Positions 38,209-46,101 of a stretch of 64,000 nt of DNA are shown here, piece by piece; the first letter of the stretch is position 1; the number at the start of each line of letters is the position of its first letter. The notes under the pieces were generated by a model. That model was not told the DNA's origin. It searched no databases and saw nothing but the letters and a program-made list of their open reading frames with translations. This DNA is from Paraliobacillus ryukyuensis. Lineage in GTDB: Bacteria > Bacillota > Bacilli > Bacillales > Amphibacillaceae. The position numbers and the translations under genes are program-made. The stretch lies in the NCBI RefSeq assembly GCF_003315295.1, contig NZ_QNRI01000002.1, positions 248,001-312,000 on the forward strand, written 5' to 3'.

Positions 38209-38579
38209 AACAATCGCTCCTTATTTATATAACAATTTTATCTACTATTTCGTCTCGTTTTTAATATAACATAAAACGGGTATAGTAAACATGTGGAACG
38301 ATTAAGTACGAAAAAGTTAAATAGTACTAAAGATACTGCTGGGAAAGGGATTGTCATAAAGTTATCAGGAACTCCTATTGGAAATTGTCATGATTTAGAC
38401 AAAAAATAAAGGAGCAGCTGTAAGTGTATAGGTCTAAGCAAAGCGTGGTTAGAAGCAGCTAAAAAAAACACTTTATTAAAATTTTATTGAACAGTTTAAA
38501 AAAAGTGAAAGCTACTACTTTTATTCATACACAAAAAGGCGTATTATATATAACAGAAATGATTTTGGAGGTTGAAAAA
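38209..38579. other. hemQ-pta divergent intergenic region
   Basis: About 370 bases with no supportable gene. A promoter for pta should lie near its right end (TTGAAC near 38488 and TATTATATA-like bases near 38542), but the spacing is not convincing and no clear catabolite-response (cre) box was found. Confidence 0.4.
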
Positions 38580-39551
38580 ATGAGTAATTTATTTGATACG
38601 TTAAAAGGTAGATTATCGGGGAATAGTAGAAGAATCGTGTTCCCAGAAGGATATGATGAACGAATTCTAACAGCAGCTAGCCAACTAGCAGCTGATGGTT
38701 TAATCGAACCTGTATTAGTTGGAACAAGAGAAAAACTAGAACAGAAAGCAAAAGAATTAAAGCTTTCACTTGATCAAGTTGAGGTTATTGACCCTACAAA
38801 CTATGCAGAATTTGAGGAAATGGTTATCAGTTTTGTTGAACGTCGTAAAGGTAAAGCTACAGAAGAAGATGCACGAAAAATCCTACTAGATGAAAATTAC
38901 TTCGGTACGATGCTTGTCTATATGGATAAAGCAGATGGTTTAGTGAGTGGTGCAGCACATTCTACAGCAGACACGGTACGACCTGCATTACAAATTATTA
39001 AAACTCAACCAGGTATTAAGAAAACTTCTGGTGTATTTATCATGGTTCGTGAAAATGAAAAATACGTTTTCGCAGATTGTGCTATTAACATCGCTCCGGA
39101 TAGTCAAGATCTTGCTGAGATTGCGCTTGCAAGTGCAGACACTGCGCAATTATTTGATATTGATCCACGCGTAGCGATGCTTAGCTTCTCAACAAAAGGT
39201 TCAGCGAAATCTGACGAGACAGAAAAAGTAGCAGCAGCCGTTAAAATTGCAAAAGAACAACGCCCGGATTTAGCGTTAGACGGTGAATTCCAATTTGATG
39301 CTGCATTTGTTCCAAGTGTAGCAGAGAAAAAAGCACCAAATGCTGAAATCAAAGGGGACGCAAATGTGTTTGTATTCCCTGGATTAGAAGCAGGTAATAT
39401 TGGTTATAAGATTGCACAGCGTTTAGGTAACTTTGATGCAGTGGGTCCGATTCTACAAGGGCTTAATAAACCTGTGAATGATTTATCACGTGGTTGTAAC
39501 AGTGATGATGTGTACAAATTAGCGATCATTACAGCTGCGCAGTCATTGTAA
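38580..39551 (+). CDS. pta: Phosphate acetyltransferase
   Basis: A 323-residue enzyme (short, single-domain type) converting acetyl-CoA and phosphate to acetyl phosphate for overflow metabolism, paired with acetate kinase elsewhere. Family blocks include RIVFPEGYDERILTAA, DGLVSGAAHSTADTVRPALQ, DCAINIAPDSQDLAEIA and NVFVFPGLEAGNIGYKI. The ATG at 38580 follows TTGGAGG; the open frame upstream begins 93 bases earlier but has no site. The gene keeps the Bacillus context hemQ-pta-lipL, with menC inserted before lipL. Confidence 0.95.
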   Translation: MSNLFDTLKGRLSGNSRRIVFPEGYDERILTAASQLAADGLIEPVLVGTREKLEQKAKELKLSLDQVEVIDPTNYAEFEEMVISFVERRKGKATEEDARKILLDENYFGTMLVYMDKADGLVSGAAHSTADTVRPALQIIKTQPGIKKTSGVFIMVRENEKYVFADCAINIAPDSQDLAEIALASADTAQLFDIDPRVAMLSFSTKGSAKSDETEKVAAAVKIAKEQRPDLALDGEFQFDAAFVPSVAEKKAPNAEIKGDANVFVFPGLEAGNIGYKIAQRLGNFDAVGPILQGLNKPVNDLSRGCNSDDVYKLAIITAAQSL

Positions 39552-39570
39552 TTAATAAACGCATGTAAGC

Positions 39571-39603
39571 AGAGTTATCTTATGAAAGATAACTCTGTTT
39601 TTT
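39571..39603 (+). terminator. Rho-independent terminator of pta
   Basis: AGAGTTATCTT (39571-39581) pairs with AAGATAACTCT (39586-39596) around ATGA, followed by GTTTTTT. Confidence 0.92.
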
Positions 39604-39652
39604 AAAGTATGCGAATATAAGCATACGAAGCTATAAAGAAAGTAGGATAGAT

Positions 39653-40768
39653 ATGCGTAAGATTGTTCAAGTTATCCTCCACCATCTATGGATGGATTAT
39701 AAATATCCCTTTGTTACCGTACATGGGAAAGTCGCAAAGAAAGATTTTTATATTGTAGAAGTGATTGATCAAGATGGTGTTCGTGGGTACGGCGAAACCG
39801 AGGCTTTTCCCACGCCTTGGTATACAGAAGAAACAACAGCTACTACCAAAATAGCTTTAGAAAATTACTTAATTCCAACATTATTTCAAGCTAACATCCA
39901 ACATCCAGAGGAATTAAATGAACAATTTCAAACGATTCGCCGCAATCATATGGCAAAAGCAGCTTTGGAACAAGCGGTATGGGATTTATATGCCAAAAAA
40001 CAGCAACAGCCGCTTTATCAATTAATTGGTGGCACGCAAGAGACCGTTCCTGTTGGTGTTAGTATCGGATTGAAAGAAACGGATCAAGCGTTACTGGATA
40101 CCATTGAAGAAAAAATAGCAGCTGGTTACAAGCGGGTGAAACTAAAAGTAAGAAAAGGCGAGGAAATCGATACGCTAGAAAAAGTAAGAAAAGTTTATCC
40201 TACTTTGCCACTAATGATTGATGCAAATGGCAGTTACTCATGGAAAGACAAAGATCGATTACTTGCGCTGGATCAGTTCAAATTACTTATGATTGAGCAG
40301 CCGTTTCCACAAAATGATTTTGTCGATCATGCCATACTTCAGTCAATGCTTGAAACTCCACTTTGCTTGGACGAAAGTATCCATACGGTTAGTGATATGA
40401 AAACCGCAATTGCTTTAGGAAGCTGTCAAATTGTCAACGTGAAATTAAGTCGAGTAGGAGGGTTCTCTGCCGTAAAACAAATACACGATTTAGCAGTTGC
40501 TCATGACATCCCATTGTGGTGTGGCGGCATGCTAGAAGCGGGAGTCGGTCGTGCGCACAGCTTAGCGATTGCTACCTTGCCACAATTCAGCTTACCTGCA
40601 GATACAGCAAGTTCCTCACATTATTGGCATCGTGATATTATCCAACCCGAAGTAACATTAGAGCGTGGAATGATTCAATTACCGCAAGAACCTGGGTTGG
40701 GGTATGCAGTAGATCATGAGGCATTAGCCTTTTATCGTGTGGATAAACATCTTTATAAAAATGAGTAA
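39653..40768 (+). CDS. menC: o-Succinylbenzoate synthase / N-acylamino acid racemase family (MenC-like)
   Basis: A 371-residue enolase-superfamily enzyme. The catalytic acid/base lysines are K163 (in KLK) and K264 (VNVKLSR), and the Mg2+ ligands are D190 (IDANGSY), E215 (IEQP) and D240 (CLDES). The segment WCGGMLEAGVGRAHSLAIAT is typical of the OSBS/NSAR branch. It likely makes o-succinylbenzoate for menaquinone, but the branch also racemises N-acyl amino acids; no other men genes are nearby, so the pathway role is not certain. It lies between pta and lipL, a place it does not have in B. subtilis. Confidence 0.85.
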   Translation: MRKIVQVILHHLWMDYKYPFVTVHGKVAKKDFYIVEVIDQDGVRGYGETEAFPTPWYTEETTATTKIALENYLIPTLFQANIQHPEELNEQFQTIRRNHMAKAALEQAVWDLYAKKQQQPLYQLIGGTQETVPVGVSIGLKETDQALLDTIEEKIAAGYKRVKLKVRKGEEIDTLEKVRKVYPTLPLMIDANGSYSWKDKDRLLALDQFKLLMIEQPFPQNDFVDHAILQSMLETPLCLDESIHTVSDMKTAIALGSCQIVNVKLSRVGGFSAVKQIHDLAVAHDIPLWCGGMLEAGVGRAHSLAIATLPQFSLPADTASSSHYWHRDIIQPEVTLERGMIQLPQEPGLGYAVDHEALAFYRVDKHLYKNE

Positions 40769-41055
40769 GTGTTTTTATAAAGATGTAAATGATCTTCCTA
40801 CTCTGACTCCGAAATTTCTTCCTCTAAATCTTCTAACAACACTGTTTTTGCAACCATCGCCTTGTTCCTGTATGTTTTTTGAAATCATGTGTTTATTAGG
40901 GATTCTTTACAGAACTAACGAAAGATAATACCATTTGGTATGTAATTTGACGGAAGTTGTATAGCTGTTATTTCTAATTATAGGAATGGGTTTATTAATT
41001 GGGGCCAATTTATGAAAATTAAGTAGCATTAAGTAACATTGTTATTGATGTAAGT
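40769..41055. other. AT-rich gap after menC
   Basis: No gene or strong regulatory site was identified between the menC stop and the tRNA relic. A short terminator-like repeat (GTGTTTTTATAAAGATG just after the stop) is not convincing. Confidence 0.4.
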
Positions 41056-41122
41056 TGGAGGTGGCGATCGGATTCGAACCGAGGATAAGCAGACCTTCGC
41101 CTTCCTACTTGACTATGCATCA
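41056..41122 (-). pseudogene. Broken tRNA-Cys-like gene
   Basis: The minus strand reads in tRNA order: TA at positions 8-9, a D arm GTC-AAGTAGGAA-GGC, the 5' side of an anticodon stem with CTGC (GCA anticodon as in tRNA-Cys), then a T arm CTCGG-TTCGAAT-CCGAT and CGCCACCTCCA with an encoded CCA end. The 3' half of the anticodon arm and the variable loop are missing, and the 5' acceptor strand does not pair with the 3' strand. It is a relic, not a working tRNA. Confidence 0.6.
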
Positions 41123-41124
41123 CG

Positions 41125-41325
41125 TTGTAAAGAGTGTAGAACTCTTTACAAGTGATAAAAAGATAATTATGTGGTATACACAACTTTTTCCCATCTGTTT
41201 TTATAGCGTCACTTAAGACTTGAAAACTTAGAAAATTCTCTATTGTCTTCACAAGTCTTTTGATGTTACGCCCTCTGCTTCTGTAGCGGGATTACCGAGC
41301 ATCTCTCTCTGACGGGCTTAAAAGT
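41125..41325. other. Inverted repeats between tRNA relic and lipL
   Basis: A hairpin TTGTAAAGAGT (41125-41135) and ACTCTTTACAA (41141-41151) is followed by a wider inverted pair AAGACTTG/CAAGTCTT (near 41216 and 41250). A GC-richer block near 41273-41318, complementary to GAGAGAGATGCTCGGTAATC, looks vaguely like a tRNA-Ser fragment. No gene is present; the segment may be debris of an element or of a tRNA cluster. Confidence 0.35.
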
Positions 41326-42168
41326 TTAAAATAAGTCTCCAAGCGCTTTTTGATTGCGATCGACCATTTGTTGCTTGCGTTTATCAAAGGTTTGTTTTTC
41401 TTCATTCGATAGCTCTGAAATGATCCAATCAATTTTTTCTGTCGTTAGAAAATCTGTTACCATTTGTTTAAATTCACTGACAGTCAGCTCTGTATTCAAT
41501 AGTTGGCTCAACGAACGCATGGTATCTGGTTGTATCGTTGGATAGTGGAACTTAGTTTCTTCTCCTCTCACCCCTGTTTGATAAAACTGTTGAATTAATT
41601 CAGCTCGTTCTTGACCGCTTCCCTCAATGGAGATATAAATTTGGACAGCAACACCATCACGGACACGCCGTTGGGAGATACCAGCAAATTTTTTTCCATT
41701 AATACTTAAATCATACTCTCCAGGGCAATAAGAGCCTATGACTTCATACGCCTCTATCTCATCCGTTTCTTGTTTTAAAATTCCACGTATGAGGGAAACC
41801 ATTACTTCATATCCTTCATGAATTCCTAGTTTGTTACCGCCAGGCAGTAAGATTGAAAAATTCAAGACCCCTTTATCTAGTACAACTGCCAAGCCACCAG
41901 AGTTACGAACAACGGGCTGATATTCTTGTTGTTTGAGATAAGTGATTGCTTCGTTTTTATAAGGGATTCTTGCATCAGGTATACCAAGTACAACAGTTTT
42001 ATCATGTACCCAAAACCGAATAACAGGTGGGGAAGACTGATTGCTAACAGATAAAGCAAGTGCATCATCTATTGCAAAATCATCCATTGCTGAGGCGTGC
42101 ATGGTTGGATTACTATGATCAATCAAACGGATCTGCTGATGATTAAAAAAACTTTTCCATTCAGACAT
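41326..42168 (-). CDS. lipL: Octanoyl-[GcvH]:protein N-octanoyltransferase LipL
   Basis: A 280-residue biotin/lipoate transferase-fold enzyme that moves octanoyl groups from GcvH to the E2 subunits of keto-acid dehydrogenases. The catalytic cysteine is C148 (IGSYCPGEYDLSINGKKFAG), and the lysine of that motif is near residue 160. The VVRNSGGLAVVLDKGVLNFS block is the lipoate-binding loop. Formerly ywfL, it retains its place near pta and ywfO. The start at 42168 has AAAGGAG upstream. Confidence 0.93.
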   Translation of the reverse strand: MSEWKSFFNHQQIRLIDHSNPTMHASAMDDFAIDDALALSVSNQSSPPVIRFWVHDKTVVLGIPDARIPYKNEAITYLKQQEYQPVVRNSGGLAVVLDKGVLNFSILLPGGNKLGIHEGYEVMVSLIRGILKQETDEIEAYEVIGSYCPGEYDLSINGKKFAGISQRRVRDGVAVQIYISIEGSGQERAELIQQFYQTGVRGEETKFHYPTIQPDTMRSLSQLLNTELTVSEFKQMVTDFLTTEKIDWIISELSNEEKQTFDKRKQQMVDRNQKALGDLF

Positions 42169-42312
42169 GTATGTTAACTCCTTTGTTGTTCTGAAATAGC
42201 AATAGATTTAAATCTAGAGAAATGACTTTCTTCTCTTTTAGATTATCCAAAACTATTATATAATGAATAGATAAATTATGCAGAGGAAAATGTCGGTAGA
42301 AAGGATTTAAGC

Positions 42313-43608
42313 ATGTACAAAGACGAACAGTTAGATGAAGAAAAAGTATTTAAAGACCCTGTACACCGCTACATTCACGTGAAAGATCGTGTAATCTGGG
42401 ATTTGATTGGGACTGCTGAATTTCAACGGTTACGACGAATTAAGCAACTTGGTACGTCATTTTTAACGTTCCACGGCGCTGAACATAGTAGATTTAATCA
42501 TTCGTTAGGCGTGTACGAGATTGTCCGACGAATTTTATTTAATTTCGATGGGCGTCCCCATTGGAATAAGGATCAAAGATTGCTCTGTCTTTGTGCTGCT
42601 TTACTTCATGATTTAGGTCATGGACCATTTTCACATACGTTTGAAAAAGTATTTAAACTAGACCATGAGGCATTTACTCGTCAAATTGTGCTAGGAGACA
42701 CGGAGATTAATTATATTTTACGCCGTGTAGAAGAAGATTTCCCACAAAAAGTAGCTGACGTAATTAATAAAACGTATGAGGATAAGCTCGTTGTAAGTTT
42801 AATTTCGAGTCAGATTGATGCTGATCGAATGGACTACTTACAACGTGATGCATACTTCACTGGCGTTAGCTATGGGCATTTTGATATGGAACGTATTCTA
42901 CGTGTGATGCGACCTTTGGAAGATCAAGTTGTCATCAAACAATCAGGAATGCATGCAGTAGAAGATTATATTATGAGTAGATATCAAATGTATTGGCAAG
43001 TTTACTTTCATCCAGTTAGCCGCAGCGCGGAAGTAATTTTGACCAAGATTCTCCATCGTGCAAAAGAACTCTATGAAACTGGCTATCAATTTTCCTTAAA
43101 ACCGACACATTTTATATCCTTCTTCTCAGAAAAAAATGCAGTAGAGGATTACCTCAAGTTAGATGAATCAATTGTACTTTACTATTTTCAAATGTGGATC
43201 GATGAAACAGATCCTATTTTAAGTGATTTATGTGTTCGGTTTATTAATCGGAGATTGTTCAAATATGTAGAGTTTAACCCAAATGCACAGATGAAAGAGT
43301 GGATGGATCTATACCAACTATTTCAAAAGGTAGGTATAAATCCACAATATTACTTGGTTGATGATTCATCATCTGATCTACCTTATGATTTCTATCGTCC
43401 TGGTGAAGAAGGGGAACGTTTACCAATTCATCTATTAATGCCAAATCAAGAACTAAAAGAATTATCTAGACAATCAGATATTGTTGAATCCATCTCAGGT
43501 AAAAAACGGACGGATCATAAGCTATATTTTCCAATGGATTTCATAGAAGCTTTACCAGATGACCAACCTGAAAAAAGCGAAATTAAAGCTATATTAGGTT
43601 TATCATAA
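42313..43608 (+). CDS. ywfO: HD-domain phosphohydrolase YwfO
   Basis: A 431-residue protein with the HD motif ALLHDLGHGPFSHTFEKVF and further metal ligands in SSQIDADRMDYLQRDA. The family is related to SAMHD1-type dNTP triphosphohydrolases, and YwfO-like proteins hydrolyse dNTPs (known for related proteins; not shown here). The N-terminal DPVHRYIHV and the HFDMERILRVM segment are family features. It follows lipL in opposite orientation, as in Bacillus. GAAAGG lies upstream of the ATG. Confidence 0.9.
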   Translation: MYKDEQLDEEKVFKDPVHRYIHVKDRVIWDLIGTAEFQRLRRIKQLGTSFLTFHGAEHSRFNHSLGVYEIVRRILFNFDGRPHWNKDQRLLCLCAALLHDLGHGPFSHTFEKVFKLDHEAFTRQIVLGDTEINYILRRVEEDFPQKVADVINKTYEDKLVVSLISSQIDADRMDYLQRDAYFTGVSYGHFDMERILRVMRPLEDQVVIKQSGMHAVEDYIMSRYQMYWQVYFHPVSRSAEVILTKILHRAKELYETGYQFSLKPTHFISFFSEKNAVEDYLKLDESIVLYYFQMWIDETDPILSDLCVRFINRRLFKYVEFNPNAQMKEWMDLYQLFQKVGINPQYYLVDDSSSDLPYDFYRPGEEGERLPIHLLMPNQELKELSRQSDIVESISGKKRTDHKLYFPMDFIEALPDDQPEKSEIKAILGLS

Positions 43609-43699
43609 AAAGCTATATAGTAATGTCATATTGTCATTTTTGTAGAAGAGAGAGACTAAAACACACGACTAGTATGTTTGGAATAGGGGCTGTTTTAAT

Positions 43700-44200
43700 A
43701 TGTTAGCGAATCATGCGAAGCTAATGAAATTTTTTATGAGTTCTGGCGAGATTGTTGGACGAAAAAAATTACAAAAAATGATATATATATTAAAAAAATG
43801 TGATGTACCATTTGAAGAAAAATATGAATTTCATTTTTATGGACCGTATTCGGCAGAACTTACCGTACGCATTGAAGAATTATGTAATCTAGGTTTTATC
43901 GCAGAACAAAAAGAGAAAAAAAGCAATTATTATCAGTATCGATATACTGTGACAGATAATGGCCAAGACTTTCTTAATCAATCGATGGTGGAGCTGCCGC
44001 CTTTTGAAGAGAAGATACAACAGATGAAAGAGAAGAGTTCACGATTTCTTGAATTAGTATCCACCATGTTATTTTTTGATCATTTATCAAACTCAGAAAT
44101 TGAAGAGAAAGTACAGGTTGTAAAGAAAAGCTCAAATTATACAGCTGAGGATTTGCAGCAAGCGTGGCAATTCATAGAGGAAATGAAGCAACTTCACTAA
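43700..44200 (+). CDS. ywgA: YwgA family protein
   Basis: A 166-residue cytoplasmic protein of the YwgA family (HAKLMKFFMSSGEIVGRKKL, then LQKMIYILKKCDVPFEEKYE and FHFYGPYSAEL). The pattern resembles SocA/Panacea-type antitoxin-associated folds, but no function is established. It follows ywfO by about 90 bases, the same order as in Bacillus, and may be in its operon. Copy D of the dispersed repeat begins four bases after the stop. Confidence 0.85.
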   Translation: MLANHAKLMKFFMSSGEIVGRKKLQKMIYILKKCDVPFEEKYEFHFYGPYSAELTVRIEELCNLGFIAEQKEKKSNYYQYRYTVTDNGQDFLNQSMVELPPFEEKIQQMKEKSSRFLELVSTMLFFDHLSNSEIEEKVQVVKKSSNYTAEDLQQAWQFIEEMKQLH

Positions 44201-44204
44201 AGGA

Positions 44205-44566
44205 AGAGCCTGGTACAAAGCTAGTTTTTAATTACAGTACACGAATGACTGATGAGAACTTAACCATCGCAACTGGAAATACACTCACATTCTGCGGGCA
44301 AGGCCTCTGGCACACAGGACGTGGGTCAGTTAGATGTTGTCACAGGACGTGACGGTTTTCGTCTAACTTCTAGCCGCTTTACAAAGGGGATCTTCGGCTC
44401 GTGGGACTGCGATTACTCGCCCCATCGAAAACATGCACTGTTCTCGCTAGAGTCTTGTATATTTCCAGTTACTTAGTTATGTTTTCCAACTATAAACGAA
44501 CGATGGATAAAATAGGTTATCCATCGTTCTATCAGGGATCTTCATTCACTTTTGTCCTAGCTTCCT
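44205..44566 (-). repeat. Dispersed palindromic repeat, full-length copy D (inverse orientation)
   Basis: Reverse complement of copy A over nearly its whole length, including the terminal inverted repeats, the AACGAACGATGGATAA hairpin (44495-44530) and the large cruciform with TTAGATGTTGTCACAGGACG then TGACGGTTTTCGTCTAAC. It occupies the space after the ywgA stop, with a tautomerase gene converging from the right. Confidence 0.9.
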
Positions 44567-44671
44567 TTTTTAGTATGTTTTGAAACAAATAAAAAGCTAT
44601 TATGTTATTAAATATATATTTGTTGTAATAGGAAAGATTACTTCAATCGATTACAAATTGGAATAGCCTTT

Positions 44672-44857
44672 CTATTGATCACTCAAGCGCTTGCCACCAA
44701 CTGCATAATGGTTTTTAGGCATATCTTCAATGAAGACAACGACTTTTTCTTTTGTTGCACCAGTTGTTTCCACAACCGCATCTGTTACTTTTTCAACTAA
44801 AGCTTGTTTTTGTTCTTCTGTTCTACCTTCTAGCATCTTAACCGTTACATATGGCAC
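44672..44857 (-). CDS. 4-Oxalocrotonate tautomerase family protein (YwhB-like)
   Basis: A 61-residue tautomerase subunit. It starts at GTG with proline as the second residue (PYVTVKMLEGRTEEQKQALV), which becomes the catalytic N-terminal Pro1 after removal of the initiator, and it ends in the family's NHYAVGGK-type tail. The longer open frame to 44935 is ignored because Pro1 must be N-terminal and AGGAG lies 10 bases upstream of the GTG. It matches ywhB in the Bacillus order. The natural substrate is unknown. Confidence 0.9.
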   Translation of the reverse strand: MPYVTVKMLEGRTEEQKQALVEKVTDAVVETTGATKEKVVVFIEDMPKNHYAVGGKRLSDQ

Positions 44858-44993
44858 TGTAAGACCACTCCTTTTTTCTTCATTATACGATACATAACAA
44901 GCATGTTCTACCAAATTTTCATAAGATGAAACCATTATATGATTATGCTACAATACATTTAATAGAAGGTTTGAGGTTTGGGAGGTATAAATC

Positions 44994-45506
44994 ATGTCAG
45001 AAAAAAAGAAAAATAACGCTTTTACGATAATGAAAGATGATGCAACAGATGGCCATGGGGGCTATGGCGTTGGATCAATCAGTTTAGAAAATATATCACC
45101 TATTATTGTTGACCCAAATGAAGAACGAGCGTTTGTCGATATGGGCGCGATGCATGCACGTAGTGAAGTTGAGCGTCGAGTGAAATTCTTACCTCATAAA
45201 GAAGAAGTACCTAATGGTAAATTGTACTGGATTGTCTGGGTAACAGTAGAACGCGGAGAGCAAGGCCCTTATTACCACGGGGTTGCAGGTAGTGAAATTC
45301 GAGTAGATCGATCGATTAAACGGGCATACAAATCAATGCCAGAGCATGTAACCCATATGGAGAAATCCATGAAAGGTCATGTTATTGTCGATCACATGGA
45401 TGACTTCTCCAAGCAATTGTTGGGTGATTTCTTACGCGAATTCAATCCAGAAATGTGGCGAAATGCACCAGAAGAATTACATCAAGCATTACCAGCAAGT
45501 GAATAG
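44994..45506 (+). CDS. ywhD: YwhD family protein
   Basis: A 170-residue protein matching the YwhD family throughout: FTIMKDDATDGHGGYGVGSI, FVDMGAMHARSEVERRVKFL and HVIVDHMDDFSKQLLGDFL. Its function is unknown. TTGGGAGG precedes the ATG. It is next to ywhB, as in B. subtilis, but ywhC is missing between them. A clear terminator follows, and then the tandem repeat array. Confidence 0.9.
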   Translation: MSEKKKNNAFTIMKDDATDGHGGYGVGSISLENISPIIVDPNEERAFVDMGAMHARSEVERRVKFLPHKEEVPNGKLYWIVWVTVERGEQGPYYHGVAGSEIRVDRSIKRAYKSMPEHVTHMEKSMKGHVIVDHMDDFSKQLLGDFLREFNPEMWRNAPEELHQALPASE

Positions 45507-45516
45507 CAAGTGAATG

Positions 45517-45556
45517 AAACAGGTTGGCTTATAGTAAAGTCAACCTGTTTGTTTTA
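45517..45556 (+). terminator. Rho-independent terminator of ywhD
   Basis: AAACAGGTTG (45518-45527) pairs with CAACCTGTTT (45541-45550), followed by GTTTTAG. Confidence 0.85.
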
Positions 45557-45580
45557 GGTTAAGCTATGTTCTAAATGGTG

Positions 45581-45925
45581 TTATAAGACGAAATCTCCTG
45601 CACCAGTATAAGCGATTTGTGCTAAGACGTGATTATAAGACGAAATCTCCTGTGCCAGTATAAGCGATTTGTGCTAAGACGTGATTATAAGACGAAATCT
45701 CCTGTGCCAGTAGAAGTGATTTATACTAAAACGTGATTATAAGACGAAATCTCCTGTGCCAGTAGAAGTGATTTATGCTAAAACGTGATTACAAGATGAA
45801 ATCTCTTGCGCCAGTAGAAGTGATTTATACTAAAACGTGATTATAAGATAAAATCTCCTGTGCCAGTAGAAGCGATTTGTGCTAAAACGTGATTATAAGA
45901 CGAAATCTCCTGTGCCAGTAGAAGG
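45581..45925. repeat. 52-bp tandem repeat array, about 6.6 units
   Basis: The unit starts at 45581, 45633, 45685, 45737, 45789, 45841 and 45893, an exact 52-base period. The consensus begins TTATAAGACGAAATCTCCTG and continues TGCCAGTAGAAGTGATTTAT, then GCTAAAACGTGA. Units differ by a few substitutions and none by length, and the last is cut short. More diverged pieces with the same AAATCT...GATTT spacing continue to about 46040. It lies in the gap between convergent ywhD and pbpG and is not coding. Confidence 0.95.
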
Positions 45926-46101
45926 AATGTGCTCTTAAATTGATCGGTAAGAGCAAATCTAGACTACATGATTACTCGATTTCGTCCTAAGTGAACTCAT
46001 ACGACTAAATCTGCAGCTAGAGTCATATGATTTCACCGTCTTTTCAACTACTAACCTTACAATATATGTTTTCCTATCCAAGAAAACCAACCAAACATAG
46101 T

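Noticed and set aside
38500-38530. Catabolite-response (cre) box before pta
   Set aside because: GTGAAAGCTACTACTTTTA has a loose cre shape but lacks the central CG and symmetric ends.
38487-38579. Upstream extension of pta
   Set aside because: The added 31 residues do not resemble Pta, and TTGGAGG lies just before the ATG at 38580.
45581-45925. CRISPR array
   Set aside because: The 52-bp units are near-identical end to end, with no unique spacers between short repeats and no cas genes nearby.
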